Origin: an uncultured Paracoccaceae bacterium
Lineage (GTDB): Bacteria > Pseudomonadota > Alphaproteobacteria > Rhodobacterales > Rhodobacteraceae
Length of the DNA: 64,000 bases
Assembly: GCA_947498985.1 (NCBI GenBank)
Contig: CANMMF010000003.1
Coordinates: 248,001 to 312,000, forward strand
Reading direction: 5' to 3'
The notes under the pieces were generated by a model that was not told the origin of the DNA, made no database searches, and was given only the letters and a program-made list of their open reading frames with translations. Shown here piece after piece: positions 39,625 to 48,969 of this stretch. Position 1 is the first letter of the stretch. Every line of letters begins with the position of its first letter. A program made the position numbers and the translations under genes.

Positions 39625-40556
39625 CCCCGCATCCGACCCGCCGCCGATTCCTGTCGATTTCGGCCGCAACCATGGCCCTGACCGGACAGGCGTTCGCAAA
39701 GCCCCCCGTCGCCCGCTGGCAGGGCCGCGCGCTGGGCGCGCCTGCGTCGCTGCAGTTGGTGGGGCTGGAGGCGTGGGATGCAGCGCCGCTTTTTGCAGCG
39801 CTGCAAAAGGAGATCCTGCGGCTGGAGCGGATCTTCAGTCTTTACCGCGCGGACAGCGCGCTGTCGCGGCTCAACCGGGCCGGGCAGCTGCGCGCCCCGC
39901 CGCCCGATCTTCTGGCCCTTCTGGGCACCTGCGGGCATCTCAACGCCGCATCTGAGGGCGCGTTCGATCCCACCATCCAGCCGGTCTTTGTCCAACAGGC
40001 AATCGCCGCGGAGGAGGGCCGTGCGCTCTCCGATGCGAATTTCAGCGCCGCCATCGCCTCTGTCGGCTGGGACGGCGTGCGGTTCGATGCTCAGAGCGTC
40101 ACGCTCCTGCGTCCCGGGGCCGCGCTGACGCTGAACGGCATCGCGCAAGGCTACATCACCGACCGGATTGCCGATCTTCTGCGCGGCGAAGGCTACGGCG
40201 ACGTGATGGTCGACATGGGCGAGATCGCCGCGCGCGGCACGCGCGCCGATGGCGGGCGCTGGCGCGCCGGTATCGCCGATCCGCAGGGCGTCTTGCTGAA
40301 ACGGCTCACACTGACCGACCGGGCGCTGGCCACCTCCGCCCCCAAAGGCACGGTTCTGGATGCCGCGGGCCGCGTCGGCCACATCTTCGATCCGCAGACC
40401 GGCCAGGAGGCCGGCGCCTGCGCGATCACATCCGTGTCGAGCCCCGGCGCGACGCTTGCCGACGGGCTGTCCACCGCGCTCTGCGTTCTGCCGCGCGCGC
40501 GGCACCGCGCCTTTGTCGCGCGGTTCCCGGAGGCAAGGATCGAACTGGCGACATGA
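39621..40556 (+). CDS. nosX: NosX, ApbE-family FAD:protein FMN transferase
   Basis: 311 aa with a Tat-like signal HPTRRRFLSISAAT. ApbE features: IFSLYRADSALSRLNRAG (FAD-binding), EGAFDPTIQPVF, the LNGIAQGYITDRIAD active-site loop and VMVDMGEIAARG. It transfers FMN from FAD to the threonine of the DxxSGAT motif in NosR, allowing NosR electron transfer. It is the last of seven overlapping nos genes; a cytochrome gene follows after 32 nt. Confidence 0.93.
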   Translation: MTPHPTRRRFLSISAATMALTGQAFAKPPVARWQGRALGAPASLQLVGLEAWDAAPLFAALQKEILRLERIFSLYRADSALSRLNRAGQLRAPPPDLLALLGTCGHLNAASEGAFDPTIQPVFVQQAIAAEEGRALSDANFSAAIASVGWDGVRFDAQSVTLLRPGAALTLNGIAQGYITDRIADLLRGEGYGDVMVDMGEIAARGTRADGGRWRAGIADPQGVLLKRLTLTDRALATSAPKGTVLDAAGRVGHIFDPQTGQEAGACAITSVSSPGATLADGLSTALCVLPRARHRAFVARFPEARIELAT

Positions 40557-40588
40557 ATTTCCACAGCAGCCACAAGGAGAGACAAGAC

Positions 40589-40972
40589 ATGATCGGACGA
40601 ACACCAATGGCCGCCGCCGCCGCTTTGGCGATGCTGGCCCTGCCGGCCTTTGCGGAGGGCGATGCCGAGAAGGGCAAACGTGTTTTCAACAAGTGCAAAT
40701 CCTGCCACGCCATCGGCGAGGGGGCCAAGAACAAGGTGGGCCCGATATTGACCGGCATCGTCGGCGCCGCAGCAGGCCAGAACGCCGATTTCAAGTATTC
40801 CGACGCGCTGCTGGCCAAGGCCGAAGAGGGGCTGGTCTGGGACGAGGAAGCGCTGGCCGCCTATCTGACCAAGCCCAAGGATTTCATTCCCGGCGGCAGG
40901 ATGTCCTTTGCCGGGTTGCGCAAGGAGGACGACATCGCAAACGTCATTGCCTACATGGCGGCCGCCGAGTGA
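40589..40972 (+). CDS. class I c-type cytochrome (cytochrome c2/c550-like)
   Basis: 127 aa from ATG 40589 with AAGGAGAGACAAGAC upstream; an in-frame ATG at 40553 lies within the end of nosX and is less likely. Signal peptide MIGRTPMAAAAALAMLALPAFA, haem-binding CKSCH (Cys36, Cys39, His40), axial Met in GGRMSFAGL. It is a periplasmic electron carrier, probably delivering electrons to NosZ and/or NirS, given its place at the end of the nos operon. Its name (c550, c2, c556) is uncertain. Confidence 0.88.
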   Translation: MIGRTPMAAAAALAMLALPAFAEGDAEKGKRVFNKCKSCHAIGEGAKNKVGPILTGIVGAAAGQNADFKYSDALLAKAEEGLVWDEEALAAYLTKPKDFIPGGRMSFAGLRKEDDIANVIAYMAAAE

Positions 40973-40994
40973 TGCGTGCCGCGGGCGGGCCGCC

Positions 40995-41240
40995 TCAGCG
41001 CCGCCCGTCCGCGGTGTCCATCAGCCCGCGGACCCACCGCCCGGTGGCCCAGGTTGCAGGCACACCCAGCACCAGACCGACCATCACCGATGTGACCGGC
41101 GACAGCTCCGGCAGGCCAAGCCACCGGCCCAGCAACGCCAGCATGAAGATGTTGACCGCCACCGCTCCGGCCGAGAGCGGGTAGAGCAGCAGCGCCAGCT
41201 TCCAGACCGGCCAGGGCGGTGCCTCGGTCTGGTCGGTCAC
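40995..41240 (-). CDS. small two-helix membrane protein at the end of the nir operon
   Basis: 81 aa. It has two hydrophobic stretches (about 15-37 and 45-65) separated by LGRWLGLPELSPV and ends with a short charged tail. It overlaps the chelatase gene upstream by ATGA, so it is a deliberate member of the nir transcription unit. I do not recognise the family. Possible roles include a membrane anchor or assembly factor for the NirN/heme d1 step, but nothing in the sequence shows this. Convergent with the cytochrome gene, 22 bp apart. Confidence 0.65.
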   Translation of the reverse strand: MTDQTEAPPWPVWKLALLLYPLSAGAVAVNIFMLALLGRWLGLPELSPVTSVMVGLVLGVPATWATGRWVRGLMDTADGRR

Positions 41241-41971
41241 GCGGCACTCTCGGTCAGAAGCTGCCGCGAAAGCTCCGCCACGATGAGGTCGATGATCGCC
41301 GGGACCGTTCCGGCGGCGGGCAGCAGCGGGCCGTCAAAACCGCTTTGCTGCACTGCCTCGGGCACGTCATTTGTCGCGTGATAGGCGTTGGTTACAAAGC
41401 AGGGCAGGCAGAGCGCCGGTTTCGGCGCGGCGCGCAGCGCATCGGCGAGAAACGGCGCTTCCTCGAGAAATCCGGGTATGACCGCGCGCACGCCGGTCGT
41501 CGCGGCCAGCGCGGCAGAGAGCGCCCGCGCGCAGGCCGCCGGGCGCGGTCCGCGGGCCGAGCCATGCGCGGCCAGCACAACGGTGGTCCGGGAGGCGGTG
41601 AGGCCCGCATCGGCCAAACCGTCGCGGATCATCTCGGCGCAATGGGCGTGGAACGACGGCAGCAATCCCAGCGGCGTCATCAGCGCCGCCTCGCCGCGTC
41701 CCGCGCCGCGCAGGGCCTCGCGCAGCACCTTGCGCAGGATCCAGCCATCCGCCATCAGCAGCGGGAAGACCACCGCATCGGGGCCAAGCCCGTCAAACGC
41801 CCGCGCGATGGAGCCCTCGCAGGCCATCGTCGCACCGCGCAGACGCCAGCCCGGCAAGGCCGCGGCCACCCGTTTGGCAAGCGCCAGGATGGCGGCGTCC
41901 TGCGGGTCGGGGTCGGAGACCGAACCGAAGGCAATCAGCACGACGTCGCGCGGGTCAGTGGCTGGTGCCAT
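41237..41971 (-). CDS. CbiX/SirB-like chelatase, probably sirohydrochlorin ferrochelatase
   Basis: 244 aa from ATG 41971, which overlaps the nirN end by 17 nt (an upstream ATG at 41998 adds 9 residues). It has two CbiX-like halves. The C-terminal half keeps HGS (His136 in VVLAAHGSARG) and a second His198 (FVTNAYHATNDVPEA), the catalytic pair of type II chelatases. The N-terminal half has Phe15 and Trp77 at the equivalent places. Siroheme is the precursor of heme d1, so a dedicated ferrochelatase after NirE fits. Cobalt insertion cannot be excluded. Confidence 0.72.
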   Translation of the reverse strand: MAPATDPRDVVLIAFGSVSDPDPQDAAILALAKRVAAALPGWRLRGATMACEGSIARAFDGLGPDAVVFPLLMADGWILRKVLREALRGAGRGEAALMTPLGLLPSFHAHCAEMIRDGLADAGLTASRTTVVLAAHGSARGPRPAACARALSAALAATTGVRAVIPGFLEEAPFLADALRAAPKPALCLPCFVTNAYHATNDVPEAVQQSGFDGPLLPAAGTVPAIIDLIVAELSRQLLTESAA

Positions 41972-43505
41972 CCGAGAAGGTGATCTTGTTCCAGACATTG
42001 TATTTTCCTGACGGTTTGTTCATGGGCAGGCGGGTGACTTCGTTCAGGGTGGCGGCGTCATAGACGATGACCGCGCCGTCCTCTTCCCAGATGCTGACCA
42101 GCGCGTGGCGGCCATCGCGGTCGAACTCCACATGCGCGACGGTTGCGCCGGGTTCGGGGCGCAGGGTGCGCACGATCTGCAGGCTGTGCTTGTCGATCAC
42201 ATGCATCACGTCGCGATTGGGGCCAAAGAACACATCGGCCCAGACGTAGCGGCTGTTTTCATGGCTGCGCAGGAAGAATCCGGGGCCATCGGTTTCGATT
42301 GTGTCGAGCACCTGCCAGTCCTCGATATCGATGACCGAGAGCTTGCCTTCCTTCAGATGCGGCGTCGCCATCACCCTTTGGCCATCGCGCATCCAGGAGA
42401 TACCCGAGCCCAGATGCGGCATGCCCGGCAATGGCAGCTCGGCGATCTCGCGGCCCACGTTGAGGTTGACCACAACCCCGCGCGCGTCGTCGCGCGCCGC
42501 GCCGATCAGAAAGCGGTAATCGGGGGTGAAGAAGAAATCGTCGATGGGCTCGGCGGTCTCGATCCGGCGGCGCGCGAACAGCCCTTCCGAAGACGCGATA
42601 CCCTCGACCATGCCTTTCTCGCGCGAATGCACGAAGCCCTCATAGACCGGGTCTGCGTCAGGGTCGGTGGCGACCTCCCAGATCTCCGGCGCGTCTTTCA
42701 GCGCCAGGATAAAGCTTTGCCGTTGCGGTGCCTGATAGACGGCAGAAACACGGCTGGTCTGGCCGGATTTCGAGATCACCGGCATGACGCGCGCGACCGA
42801 CAGGTCCCTGGTGGCAAGGATCGTCAGCGTTTGCGGCAGGTAATTGGCCACCGCAAGCCACTGGCCGTCATGGCTGATCGCGATGTTCCGGCTGTTGAGG
42901 CCCGCACGGATGCGGCCCACCTCCTGCAAGGCCCAGAGGTCGTATTTTTGCACCCAGCCATCGCGCGACATGATGAAGACGAACCGCCCGTCTGGGGTGA
43001 ATTTCGGCCCGCCATGCACGGCGAAGGGCGTGGGGAAGCGGTCGAGCGCAGCCCATGTGTCGCCGTCCAGAACGCTCACGTGGTGGTCGCCGGTTTCCAC
43101 GACCAGCGTGATGTTCATCGGGTCGGCGTCCCATTGTGGCGCGTCTACCGGTTTGTATTGCTTTGACAAATCCCGGCTGTCCGCGATCTGTTCCTCGCCC
43201 CAGTCCGGCACGTCTTCGAGCGGGGTGTTCAGCCAGTCTGCCAGGGCGGCGATCTCGCTTTCCGATATCACGCCGTCAAAACCAGGCATCTGTGTGGCCG
43301 CGCGCCCGTGGGTGATGACCTGGGTCAGTTTCGGCCCGCGCATCCGGCGCAGGGTTTCAGGGATCAGCGCGGGACCGGTGCCGCCCAGCCGCGTCTCTCC
43401 ATGGCAGGCGGCGCAGTTTTCCGCGTAAAGCGCCTCCGGCTCCGCCGCCAGCGGGACTGCCAGCGCAAGCGCGCAGAGACTAGAGAAAAGCCGGCGCAGG
43501 ATCAT
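41955..43505 (-). CDS. nirN: NirN, cytochrome cd1-type dihydro-heme d1 dehydrogenase
   Basis: 516 aa. Signal peptide ([20 protein letters not shown]), haem c motif CAACH (Cys31, Cys34, His35), then an eight-bladed d1-type propeller ([29 protein letters not shown]). Shorter and more diverged than the true reductase NirS in the same cluster. NirN oxidises dihydro-heme d1 at the last biosynthetic step and hands d1 to NirS. It overlaps nirJ by 26 nt. A reductase role is ruled unlikely by the separate nirS gene. Confidence 0.9.
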   Translation of the reverse strand: MILRRLFSSLCALALAVPLAAEPEALYAENCAACHGETRLGGTGPALIPETLRRMRGPKLTQVITHGRAATQMPGFDGVISESEIAALADWLNTPLEDVPDWGEEQIADSRDLSKQYKPVDAPQWDADPMNITLVVETGDHHVSVLDGDTWAALDRFPTPFAVHGGPKFTPDGRFVFIMSRDGWVQKYDLWALQEVGRIRAGLNSRNIAISHDGQWLAVANYLPQTLTILATRDLSVARVMPVISKSGQTSRVSAVYQAPQRQSFILALKDAPEIWEVATDPDADPVYEGFVHSREKGMVEGIASSEGLFARRRIETAEPIDDFFFTPDYRFLIGAARDDARGVVVNLNVGREIAELPLPGMPHLGSGISWMRDGQRVMATPHLKEGKLSVIDIEDWQVLDTIETDGPGFFLRSHENSRYVWADVFFGPNRDVMHVIDKHSLQIVRTLRPEPGATVAHVEFDRDGRHALVSIWEEDGAVIVYDAATLNEVTRLPMNKPSGKYNVWNKITFSDGTSH

Positions 43506-44691
43506 GGCGATCTCCCGTAAAGGGGCGGTTGGTCAGGCGGGCCGCGCCCCCGGCCACGCCAATCTCGGCATCGTCGAGATAGCAGGCCGGATCCTCGGCC
43601 CAGGGATCGCCGGTCAGCTGCAGCGCGCGGATGCGGGTGTTGCCGCCGCAGATCGCCCGATGCGCGCAGGCCCCGCAGCGGCCTTTCAGAGGGCGCGGGC
43701 GGCGGCGCAGCTCGGCCAGCATCGGATCGTCTCCGGTCCAGAGCTCTGAGAACGGCGCGTCCTTGACGCTGCCGACGCTGTATTCGGACCAATAGGTGTC
43801 GGGATGCACATTGCCCTGCGTGTCGATATTGGCCACACCCACGCCCGAGGAATTGCCGCCCCAGGCCTCCAGATGCTCCTGCACATGCGCCACCTCTTCG
43901 GGAGTGAACCGCGCCCGCGCCCAGTTGAGGAAATAGACCGCGTCGGCGTCGTTATTGCCGGTCACGATCTCCAGAGGGGCCGCCCCCTTGTGACTGGCAT
44001 GGGCGCGCTCGATCAGCAGGTCCATGGCGCGGCGGGTGCGCAGATGGCCGGTGTCGTCGCCGCGATGCTTGTTGCCGCGGCCCGCATAGACCAGATGCGA
44101 GAGGTAGAACTTGTCCACGCCCTCGTCGTCGCAAAGCTGCAGAAGGTCGGGCAGCTGGTGGGCGTTGTCCTCGGTGATGGTAAAGCGCAGGCCGACCTTG
44201 ATGCCGCGCCGCTTGCATGAGCGCACGCCCGCCACGGCCTGCCCGAACGCACCGATCATGCCGCGAAACGCGTCGTTGGTGGCGCCGATCCCATCGATCG
44301 AGATGCCGACATAGTCAAACCCGATCTCGGCCACCCGGTCGGCCTTGGCGCCGATCACCCCGGTGCCGTTGGTCGAAAGCGCCAGCATCCGCGTCAGCTG
44401 CCGCGCGCGGGCGGCGAGATCGAAAAGGTCCTTGCGCAACAGCGGCTCCCCGCCCGACAGGATGATCGCGGGCACGCCGAAGCGGCCCAGATCCTCGAGC
44501 GTGTCGCGGGCCTGCGTGGCCGTCAGCTCTCCGGGGAAATCCACATCCGCCGAGACCGTGTAGCAATGCTTGCATTTGAGATTGCAGCGCCGCGTGAGGT
44601 TCCAGATCACCACCGGTTTCGGCGGGCCCTTGCGCCGACGCGGCGGAGTGGGGTGATAGAGCTGGTCCATATACTGGCTGAGACGGAACAT
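43480..44691 (-). CDS. nirJ: NirJ, radical SAM heme d1 biosynthesis protein
   Basis: 403 aa radical SAM enzyme. The CNLKCKHC motif (Cys36, Cys40, Cys43) binds the SAM-4Fe-4S cluster, and GGEP follows ([10 protein letters not shown]). A SPASM-like C-terminal cluster is [13 protein letters not shown]. It removes the two propionate side chains of didecarboxysiroheme-type intermediates to leave the oxo groups of heme d1. Lies between nirH and nirN in the order seen in Paracoccus-type clusters. Confidence 0.95.
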   Translation of the reverse strand: MFRLSQYMDQLYHPTPPRRRKGPPKPVVIWNLTRRCNLKCKHCYTVSADVDFPGELTATQARDTLEDLGRFGVPAIILSGGEPLLRKDLFDLAARARQLTRMLALSTNGTGVIGAKADRVAEIGFDYVGISIDGIGATNDAFRGMIGAFGQAVAGVRSCKRRGIKVGLRFTITEDNAHQLPDLLQLCDDEGVDKFYLSHLVYAGRGNKHRGDDTGHLRTRRAMDLLIERAHASHKGAAPLEIVTGNNDADAVYFLNWARARFTPEEVAHVQEHLEAWGGNSSGVGVANIDTQGNVHPDTYWSEYSVGSVKDAPFSELWTGDDPMLAELRRRPRPLKGRCGACAHRAICGGNTRIRALQLTGDPWAEDPACYLDDAEIGVAGGAARLTNRPFTGDRHDPAPAFL

Positions 44692-44692
44692 C

Positions 44693-45178
44693 TTACGTCC
44701 TCCCGGTCAGGCGCAGGCCTGTCTTCTTGAGAATGCGCTTGGAATAGAGCGTGTCGGAGGCGCGGCAGGCCGCACCCAGAAGCGCCACGATCTGACCGCG
44801 CTTGTCTTCCACCTCGTCCCGGCTTGATCCGTGGACCATCGCAAAGAGGTTGTAGGGCCAGAGCGGCCGGGCGCGGGGCCGCAGGTAGCAATGCGAGACG
44901 AACCCAAGCGCGCCGACCTGCGCGCCCAGATCGGAGGCCACCGCGTCATCCACATCCCAGACCGTCATGCCATTGGCGGTCATGCCAAGCCGGTAATGGT
45001 TGGGGGCCACGGCCACCCGGCGGATCACGCCGCGATCCTGCATCGCCTGCATCCGTGCGAGCACCTCGCCCTCCTCCAGCCCCAGAGCCTGCGCAACAGC
45101 GGCGTAGGGTTCGGGCACAAAAGGAAGCCCGCCTTGGGTTTCGGCGATGAGCGCGCGGTCGGTCTGGTCAAGCATCAT
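44693..45178 (-). CDS. nirH: NirH, siroheme decarboxylase subunit
   Basis: 161 aa Lrp/AsnC-fold protein ([37 protein letters not shown]). With NirD, NirL and NirG it forms the complex that decarboxylates siroheme to 12,18-didecarboxysiroheme. NirHLDG proteins keep the DNA-binding fold but act as enzymes. Start ATG 45178 overlaps the nirG stop (ATGA); a longer open frame is spurious. Assignment to H rather than L rests on its position just before nirJ. Confidence 0.82.
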   Translation of the reverse strand: MMLDQTDRALIAETQGGLPFVPEPYAAVAQALGLEEGEVLARMQAMQDRGVIRRVAVAPNHYRLGMTANGMTVWDVDDAVASDLGAQVGALGFVSHCYLRPRARPLWPYNLFAMVHGSSRDEVEDKRGQIVALLGAACRASDTLYSKRILKKTGLRLTGRT

Positions 45179-45624
45179 GCCGCCACCCGGAAGCCGATGA
45201 AGAACTCCTGCAGTTTCGGGAATGCCAGCACGGCGATGCCGGTCTCTGCCTCGATGCGTTTGCAGGTGGTGGCGATCTCGGCCTCGGTCTCGGTCGCGAG
45301 CACGAACCACATGTTGAGCCGGTGCGCGCGTTCATAGTTATGCGCCACTTCCGGGTAAGCATTGACGCAGGTGACAACCGGTTCGAGGCGCTCCGCGGGC
45401 ACCTCCATGGCGCAAAGGCAAAACGCCCCGCCCATAGCCGCGGCGTCGTAAAACGGGCCGAAACGGGTGATCACCCCGGCCTCTTTCATGCGTCCGAGCC
45501 GCTTTGCCACCGCCGTCTGGCTGATGGCCAGCTTCAGCGCGATCTCTTCGAACGGCGCGGGGCCGATGGGCAGCCCGTCCTGCAGCAGGTTCACGAGGTG
45601 GCGGTCTGTGTCGTCCAGTGTCAT
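45175..45624 (-). CDS. nirG: NirG, siroheme decarboxylase subunit
   Basis: 149 aa Lrp/AsnC-fold protein (LDDTDRHLVNLLQDGLPIGPAPF; RMKEAGVITRFGPFYDAAAM). The conserved active-site-type segment HNYERAHRLNMWFV (with a His-Asn-Tyr motif also seen as NHSYLRENAWNIWFV in NirDL) is present. Component of the siroheme decarboxylase. Overlaps NirDL and nirH by ATGA. The NirG name follows gene order. Confidence 0.82.
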   Translation of the reverse strand: MTLDDTDRHLVNLLQDGLPIGPAPFEEIALKLAISQTAVAKRLGRMKEAGVITRFGPFYDAAAMGGAFCLCAMEVPAERLEPVVTCVNAYPEVAHNYERAHRLNMWFVLATETEAEIATTCKRIEAETGIAVLAFPKLQEFFIGFRVAA

Positions 45625-46625
45625 TGGGCACCTTTTGCGGTTGGGTCGATCAGCGCGCCGGTCTGTTTGAAACAGCGCAGGGAAAACAGCACCTCATGTG
45701 CGACGCCGGCAAGACCCGGCAAGGCGCGGGCCGTGTCCAGCACCTGCAACGCGTCCTCGCGAGAGCGGCCGTGGATCATGCAGTAAAGCGTGTAGGGCCA
45801 GGCATCCGGCACGGCGCGGCGCTGGTAACACAGCGTGACCCCGGGCACCGCGGCGAGGTGCGGGCCGACCGTCGAGGCCTCGTCGGGCGGCAATTGCCAG
45901 ACCACCATGGCATTGGCGCGCCAGCCCAGCGCGCGGTGCCGGACAATCACGCCAAAGCGGGTGATCGTGCCGCCAGCGATAAGCCGCTCGGTGCGCGCCA
46001 GCGCGTCGCGCTCGCTCAGCCCGCAGCAATCTTTCAGCGCGGCGAATGGCGCGCGGGTGATCGGCAGGCCCGAGGACAGCGCCTGCAGCAGGCAGCGGTC
46101 CTCGGCGTCGAGCCTCTGCGGGCATTTCGGCACGCGCACCGGACGTCTGGGAAGGATGGCGGCCCTGGACCCGTCGAGGTCGAACCCCAGATCGATGTTG
46201 AACGGCTCGACCAGCGGCAGGTCGAGCACGCGCAGCCCGGTTTGCCGGGCGATCCGCGACAGCGTACGGTCCACATGCGCACGGTCCGGACCGGTGGCGA
46301 CAAACCAGATGTTCCAGGCGTTTTCGCGCAGATAGGAATGGTTCACACCCTCCTGCGCATTGATGACCCCGGCCATGAGCTCCACGTCGCAATCGGCGGC
46401 GGCCACGGCGGCCAGCGTGCTGGCACCGGCGGTGTTGGGCCGGCAGGTCGCGCCGAACCGCGAGATTGCCGCGCGCTCGGCCAGCGCCGACAGGCGGGTG
46501 ATGACGTCGTCCTCGGCGATCCCCAGCCTGCGCCCCATGGCGGCAAAGGGACGGGCCACGACCGGCACGTCGCGCTGGAAATCGTTGAGCAACGCCCTGT
46601 CGATATCGATGAGATCCACGGTCAT
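45621..46625 (-). CDS. nirD: NirDL, fused siroheme decarboxylase subunits
   Basis: 334 aa, about twice the size of NirG or NirH. The N-terminal half (1-165) is NirD-like (NHSYLRENAWNIWFVATG). The C-terminal half (about 175-334) repeats the Lrp/AsnC fold (LQALSSGLPITRAPFAALKDCC) and is NirL-like. D and L are separate genes in Pseudomonas; the fusion is known from Paracoccus-type clusters. Start ATG 46625 is the usual MTVDLIDIDRALLN N-terminus; an upstream in-frame Met lies inside nirF. Overlaps nirG by ATGA. Confidence 0.85.
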   Translation of the reverse strand: MTVDLIDIDRALLNDFQRDVPVVARPFAAMGRRLGIAEDDVITRLSALAERAAISRFGATCRPNTAGASTLAAVAAADCDVELMAGVINAQEGVNHSYLRENAWNIWFVATGPDRAHVDRTLSRIARQTGLRVLDLPLVEPFNIDLGFDLDGSRAAILPRRPVRVPKCPQRLDAEDRCLLQALSSGLPITRAPFAALKDCCGLSERDALARTERLIAGGTITRFGVIVRHRALGWRANAMVVWQLPPDEASTVGPHLAAVPGVTLCYQRRAVPDAWPYTLYCMIHGRSREDALQVLDTARALPGLAGVAHEVLFSLRCFKQTGALIDPTAKGAQ

Positions 46626-46629
46626 GATC

Positions 46630-47796
46630 CTAAAGCCCGATCCGGTGCGCACGCGCGGTGAAGAAAATGCCGGAGGGGCTTTCGGCGGGAAATTCGCCTG
46701 TGATGGCAAAGGTTTCGGTGTCGTAGATCAGCACCTGTCCGGCGTCGCGCACCGAGACCCAGACCTCCTCCCCGCGCGGGCTGAACTCCATGTGCAGCAC
46801 CGCCGGGCCCGGTTTCAGCGTCCTGATGACGGCGCCGGTCAGCGTGTCGATCACCTCGATCGTGTCATTGAGCGGATGGGCGAAATTGACCCAGACCTGG
46901 CGGCCGCCCGGACGCGCCACGGCAAAGACCGGCTGGCCATGGGTCTGCGTGCGTCCGGTCTCCTGAAAGGACGCGGCATCGATCCAGAGCACTTCGTGCC
47001 GACCGATGGCGGGCAGCACAAAGCGGTCGCCCGCGCGCGCCCAGCCTTCGAGATGCGGCATCTTGTAGACCGGCAGCTTTTCCTCGCCGCGCCCGTAGCC
47101 CGACAGGATGCGGCGCGGTTCGGGCTCGTCCTGCCAGAGATCGAGCAGGGTCAGCCCGTCCTCGCCGAACAGCCCCGCGATATAGCTGCGCCCATCGGAC
47201 GAGATCAGCGCGTCGTAAGGATAGGCGCCCATGCCGGGCACGATCAGCGGCACCGGGTCGGGCTCGGACATGTCGACGATCCAGGCCTCGCCATCGTCCC
47301 AGGTGGTAAAGGCAAAGCGGCGCCCGGGCACATCCACCAGACCGATGGTCTTGGCGCCGGTGTCGAACCGCGCCACCGGCTCCAGCGTATCCGCATCAAA
47401 GATCCGCACGCCGCCGGGTTCGTAATTGGCCACCGCCACCAGAGCGCCGTCGTCGGAGATGGCGCCACCGATGGAATTGCCCGCCTGCAAGACGCGGCCC
47501 GCAATCTCTCCGCTCATCAGATCCAGCTTGGTGAGCCCGCCGTCGCGCCCGAAGACGAAGGCAAAGCGCGCGTCGGCGGAAAAGACCACGGAAGCATGCG
47601 AGAGATCGCCCAACCCCTCGACCCGCTGCAGCACCTTATGCGCGCTGCGGTCCACGATCAGCACGCTGCCGGTGGCGCGTTCGATCACCACTCCCAGACC
47701 GGCGGTGCTGCGCGGCGCGTCGGCCTGGGCGAGGTTGACCCAGCAGGCAAAGATCAGGGTGGCGGCAAGAAGGAGTGATGCAATCGGGCGAACCAT
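46630..47796 (-). CDS. nirF: NirF, periplasmic d1-binding biosynthesis protein
   Basis: 388 aa with a signal segment (LLLAATLIFACWVNLAQADA; Cys18 gives a possible lipobox) and a d1-type beta-propeller without haem c. Homologous to the NirS d1 domain; needed for a late periplasmic step of heme d1 synthesis. Features include VVIERATGSVLIVD repeats and VYKMPHLEGWARAGDRF. It lies 4 nt after nirC and 4 nt before NirDL, in order nirSECF(DL)GHJN. The precise reaction of NirF is not established. Confidence 0.93.
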   Translation of the reverse strand: MVRPIASLLLAATLIFACWVNLAQADAPRSTAGLGVVIERATGSVLIVDRSAHKVLQRVEGLGDLSHASVVFSADARFAFVFGRDGGLTKLDLMSGEIAGRVLQAGNSIGGAISDDGALVAVANYEPGGVRIFDADTLEPVARFDTGAKTIGLVDVPGRRFAFTTWDDGEAWIVDMSEPDPVPLIVPGMGAYPYDALISSDGRSYIAGLFGEDGLTLLDLWQDEPEPRRILSGYGRGEEKLPVYKMPHLEGWARAGDRFVLPAIGRHEVLWIDAASFQETGRTQTHGQPVFAVARPGGRQVWVNFAHPLNDTIEVIDTLTGAVIRTLKPGPAVLHMEFSPRGEEVWVSVRDAGQVLIYDTETFAITGEFPAESPSGIFFTARAHRIGL

Positions 47797-47800
47797 GGGG

Positions 47801-48112
47801 CTACTCCGTTTTCAGCAGGTAATCGGCGATCCAGCGCGCCTCGGCGTCGGTCATGATCGGGCGCCAGGGCGGCATCGGCGTGCCGGGAATGCCGTCGAGG
47901 ATGACCCGCGCCAGACCGTCTGCATCCCAATGCGCCAGGCTCTCGGCGCGCAGATCGGAGCCGAGCCCGCCCTTGCGCGTCAGCCCGTGGCACGACCCGC
48001 AATCCTGCAGCACCAGCCGTTCGAGCTGCATCGGATCGGGCTCGCCCTCCGCGGCGCGGAGGGGGGCGGCCAGCGCGCAGGCCAGCAGCAGGGCGGGGCG
48101 CAGCTCAGGCAT
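47801..48112 (-). CDS. nirC: NirC, c-type cytochrome of the nir operon
   Basis: 103 aa from ATG 48112 (MPELRPALLLACALAAPLRA signal peptide), with haem site CGSCH (Cys38, Cys41, His42) and a C-terminal Met in PGTPMPPWRP. It overlaps the nirE stop by 8 nt, so a longer upstream frame is only nirE antiphase. NirC accepts electrons in heme d1 maturation and can also donate electrons to NirS. The size matches known NirC. Confidence 0.9.
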   Translation of the reverse strand: MPELRPALLLACALAAPLRAAEGEPDPMQLERLVLQDCGSCHGLTRKGGLGSDLRAESLAHWDADGLARVILDGIPGTPMPPWRPIMTDAEARWIADYLLKTE

Positions 48113-48899
48113 GCAGGCTTTCGGGATTTTGCGGCACGCGCGACAGGATCGCGGGCAGCAGCGTGGCCTGCGCGCCCGCCAGCGTGACGACGCGGCCGAT
48201 GACAAAGAGCACGGGGCAAGCCAGCGCCTGTGTGCGTGCCTCGCCGCCGACGCGGGCCAGCGTGGTGATCAGGCGGTCCTCCCGGGGCGTCGTGGCCTTG
48301 GAGACGGCCAGCACCGGCAGATCGCCCGGCATGCCCGCATCCATCAGCTTCTGCGCGATCTCGGCAATATTGGCCGCGCCCATATAGACCACCAGCGTGG
48401 TTTCGGGATCGGCGAGGCCCTGCCAGTCCATTTCCAGCGGCTCGCCGCCCTTGCGGTGGCCGGTGACATAGCGCACGCCCGTCGCAAGCCCGCGATGGGT
48501 CAGGGGAACCCCGCTCGACGCCGCGGCACCCTGGGCCGCGGTGATGCCGGGCACGATCTCGACCCGCAACCCGGCGGCGCGCAGCTCTGCCGCCTCTTCG
48601 GAGCCGCGCCCGAAGATGAACGGATCACCCCCCTTCAGGCGCACCACATGGGCACCGGTCATCGCCAGATCGACCAGCATTGTGTTGATCTCGTCCTGCG
48701 GGACCGGGTGAAACCCGGCGCGCTTGCCGACCGGGATGCGCCGCGTGCCGGACCGTGCAAGGCCGACGATGTCGTCGGAGACCAGCCGGTCATGCACGAG
48801 GATGTCGGCATCGAGGATACGCCGCAGGGCGCGCAGGGTCAGCAGCTCCGGATCGCCCGGCCCGGCGCCCACGAGGCTGACTTTGCCGAAAGGTTTCAT
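48105..48899 (-). CDS. nirE: NirE, uroporphyrinogen-III C-methyltransferase
   Basis: 264 aa SUMT. GAGPGDPELLTLRALR near the N-terminus and RLKGGDPFIFGRGSEE (about 95-110) are SAM- and substrate-binding signatures. It methylates uroporphyrinogen III at C2 and C7 to precorrin-2, the entry to siroheme and heme d1. Following nirS and before nirC in the nir unit marks it as NirE rather than CobA. Preceded by AAGGAG (48910 region). Confidence 0.94.
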   Translation of the reverse strand: MKPFGKVSLVGAGPGDPELLTLRALRRILDADILVHDRLVSDDIVGLARSGTRRIPVGKRAGFHPVPQDEINTMLVDLAMTGAHVVRLKGGDPFIFGRGSEEAAELRAAGLRVEIVPGITAAQGAAASSGVPLTHRGLATGVRYVTGHRKGGEPLEMDWQGLADPETTLVVYMGAANIAEIAQKLMDAGMPGDLPVLAVSKATTPREDRLITTLARVGGEARTQALACPVLFVIGRVVTLAGAQATLLPAILSRVPQNPESLHA

Positions 48900-48948
48900 G
48901 GCGGGCTCTCCTTGCGCTGGATCGGGGGCGGTCGGTTGCGGCCGCGGC

Positions 48949-48969
48949 GGGGGCGCAGGACGCGCCCCC
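48949..48969 (-). terminator. perfect hairpin between nirS and nirE
   Basis: GGGGGCGC (48949-48956) and GCGCCCCC (48962-48969) form a perfect 8-bp GC stem with loop AGGAC in the 83-bp nirS-nirE gap, 13 nt past the nirS stop. No T-run follows. It is likely an attenuating or 3'-end-protecting structure that keeps nirS mRNA more abundant than the downstream d1 genes. Confidence 0.5.

Noticed and set aside
42868-43505. nirN as a second nitrite reductase
   Set aside because: Position between nirJ and the chelatase, size and divergence fit NirN; a complete nirS is present.
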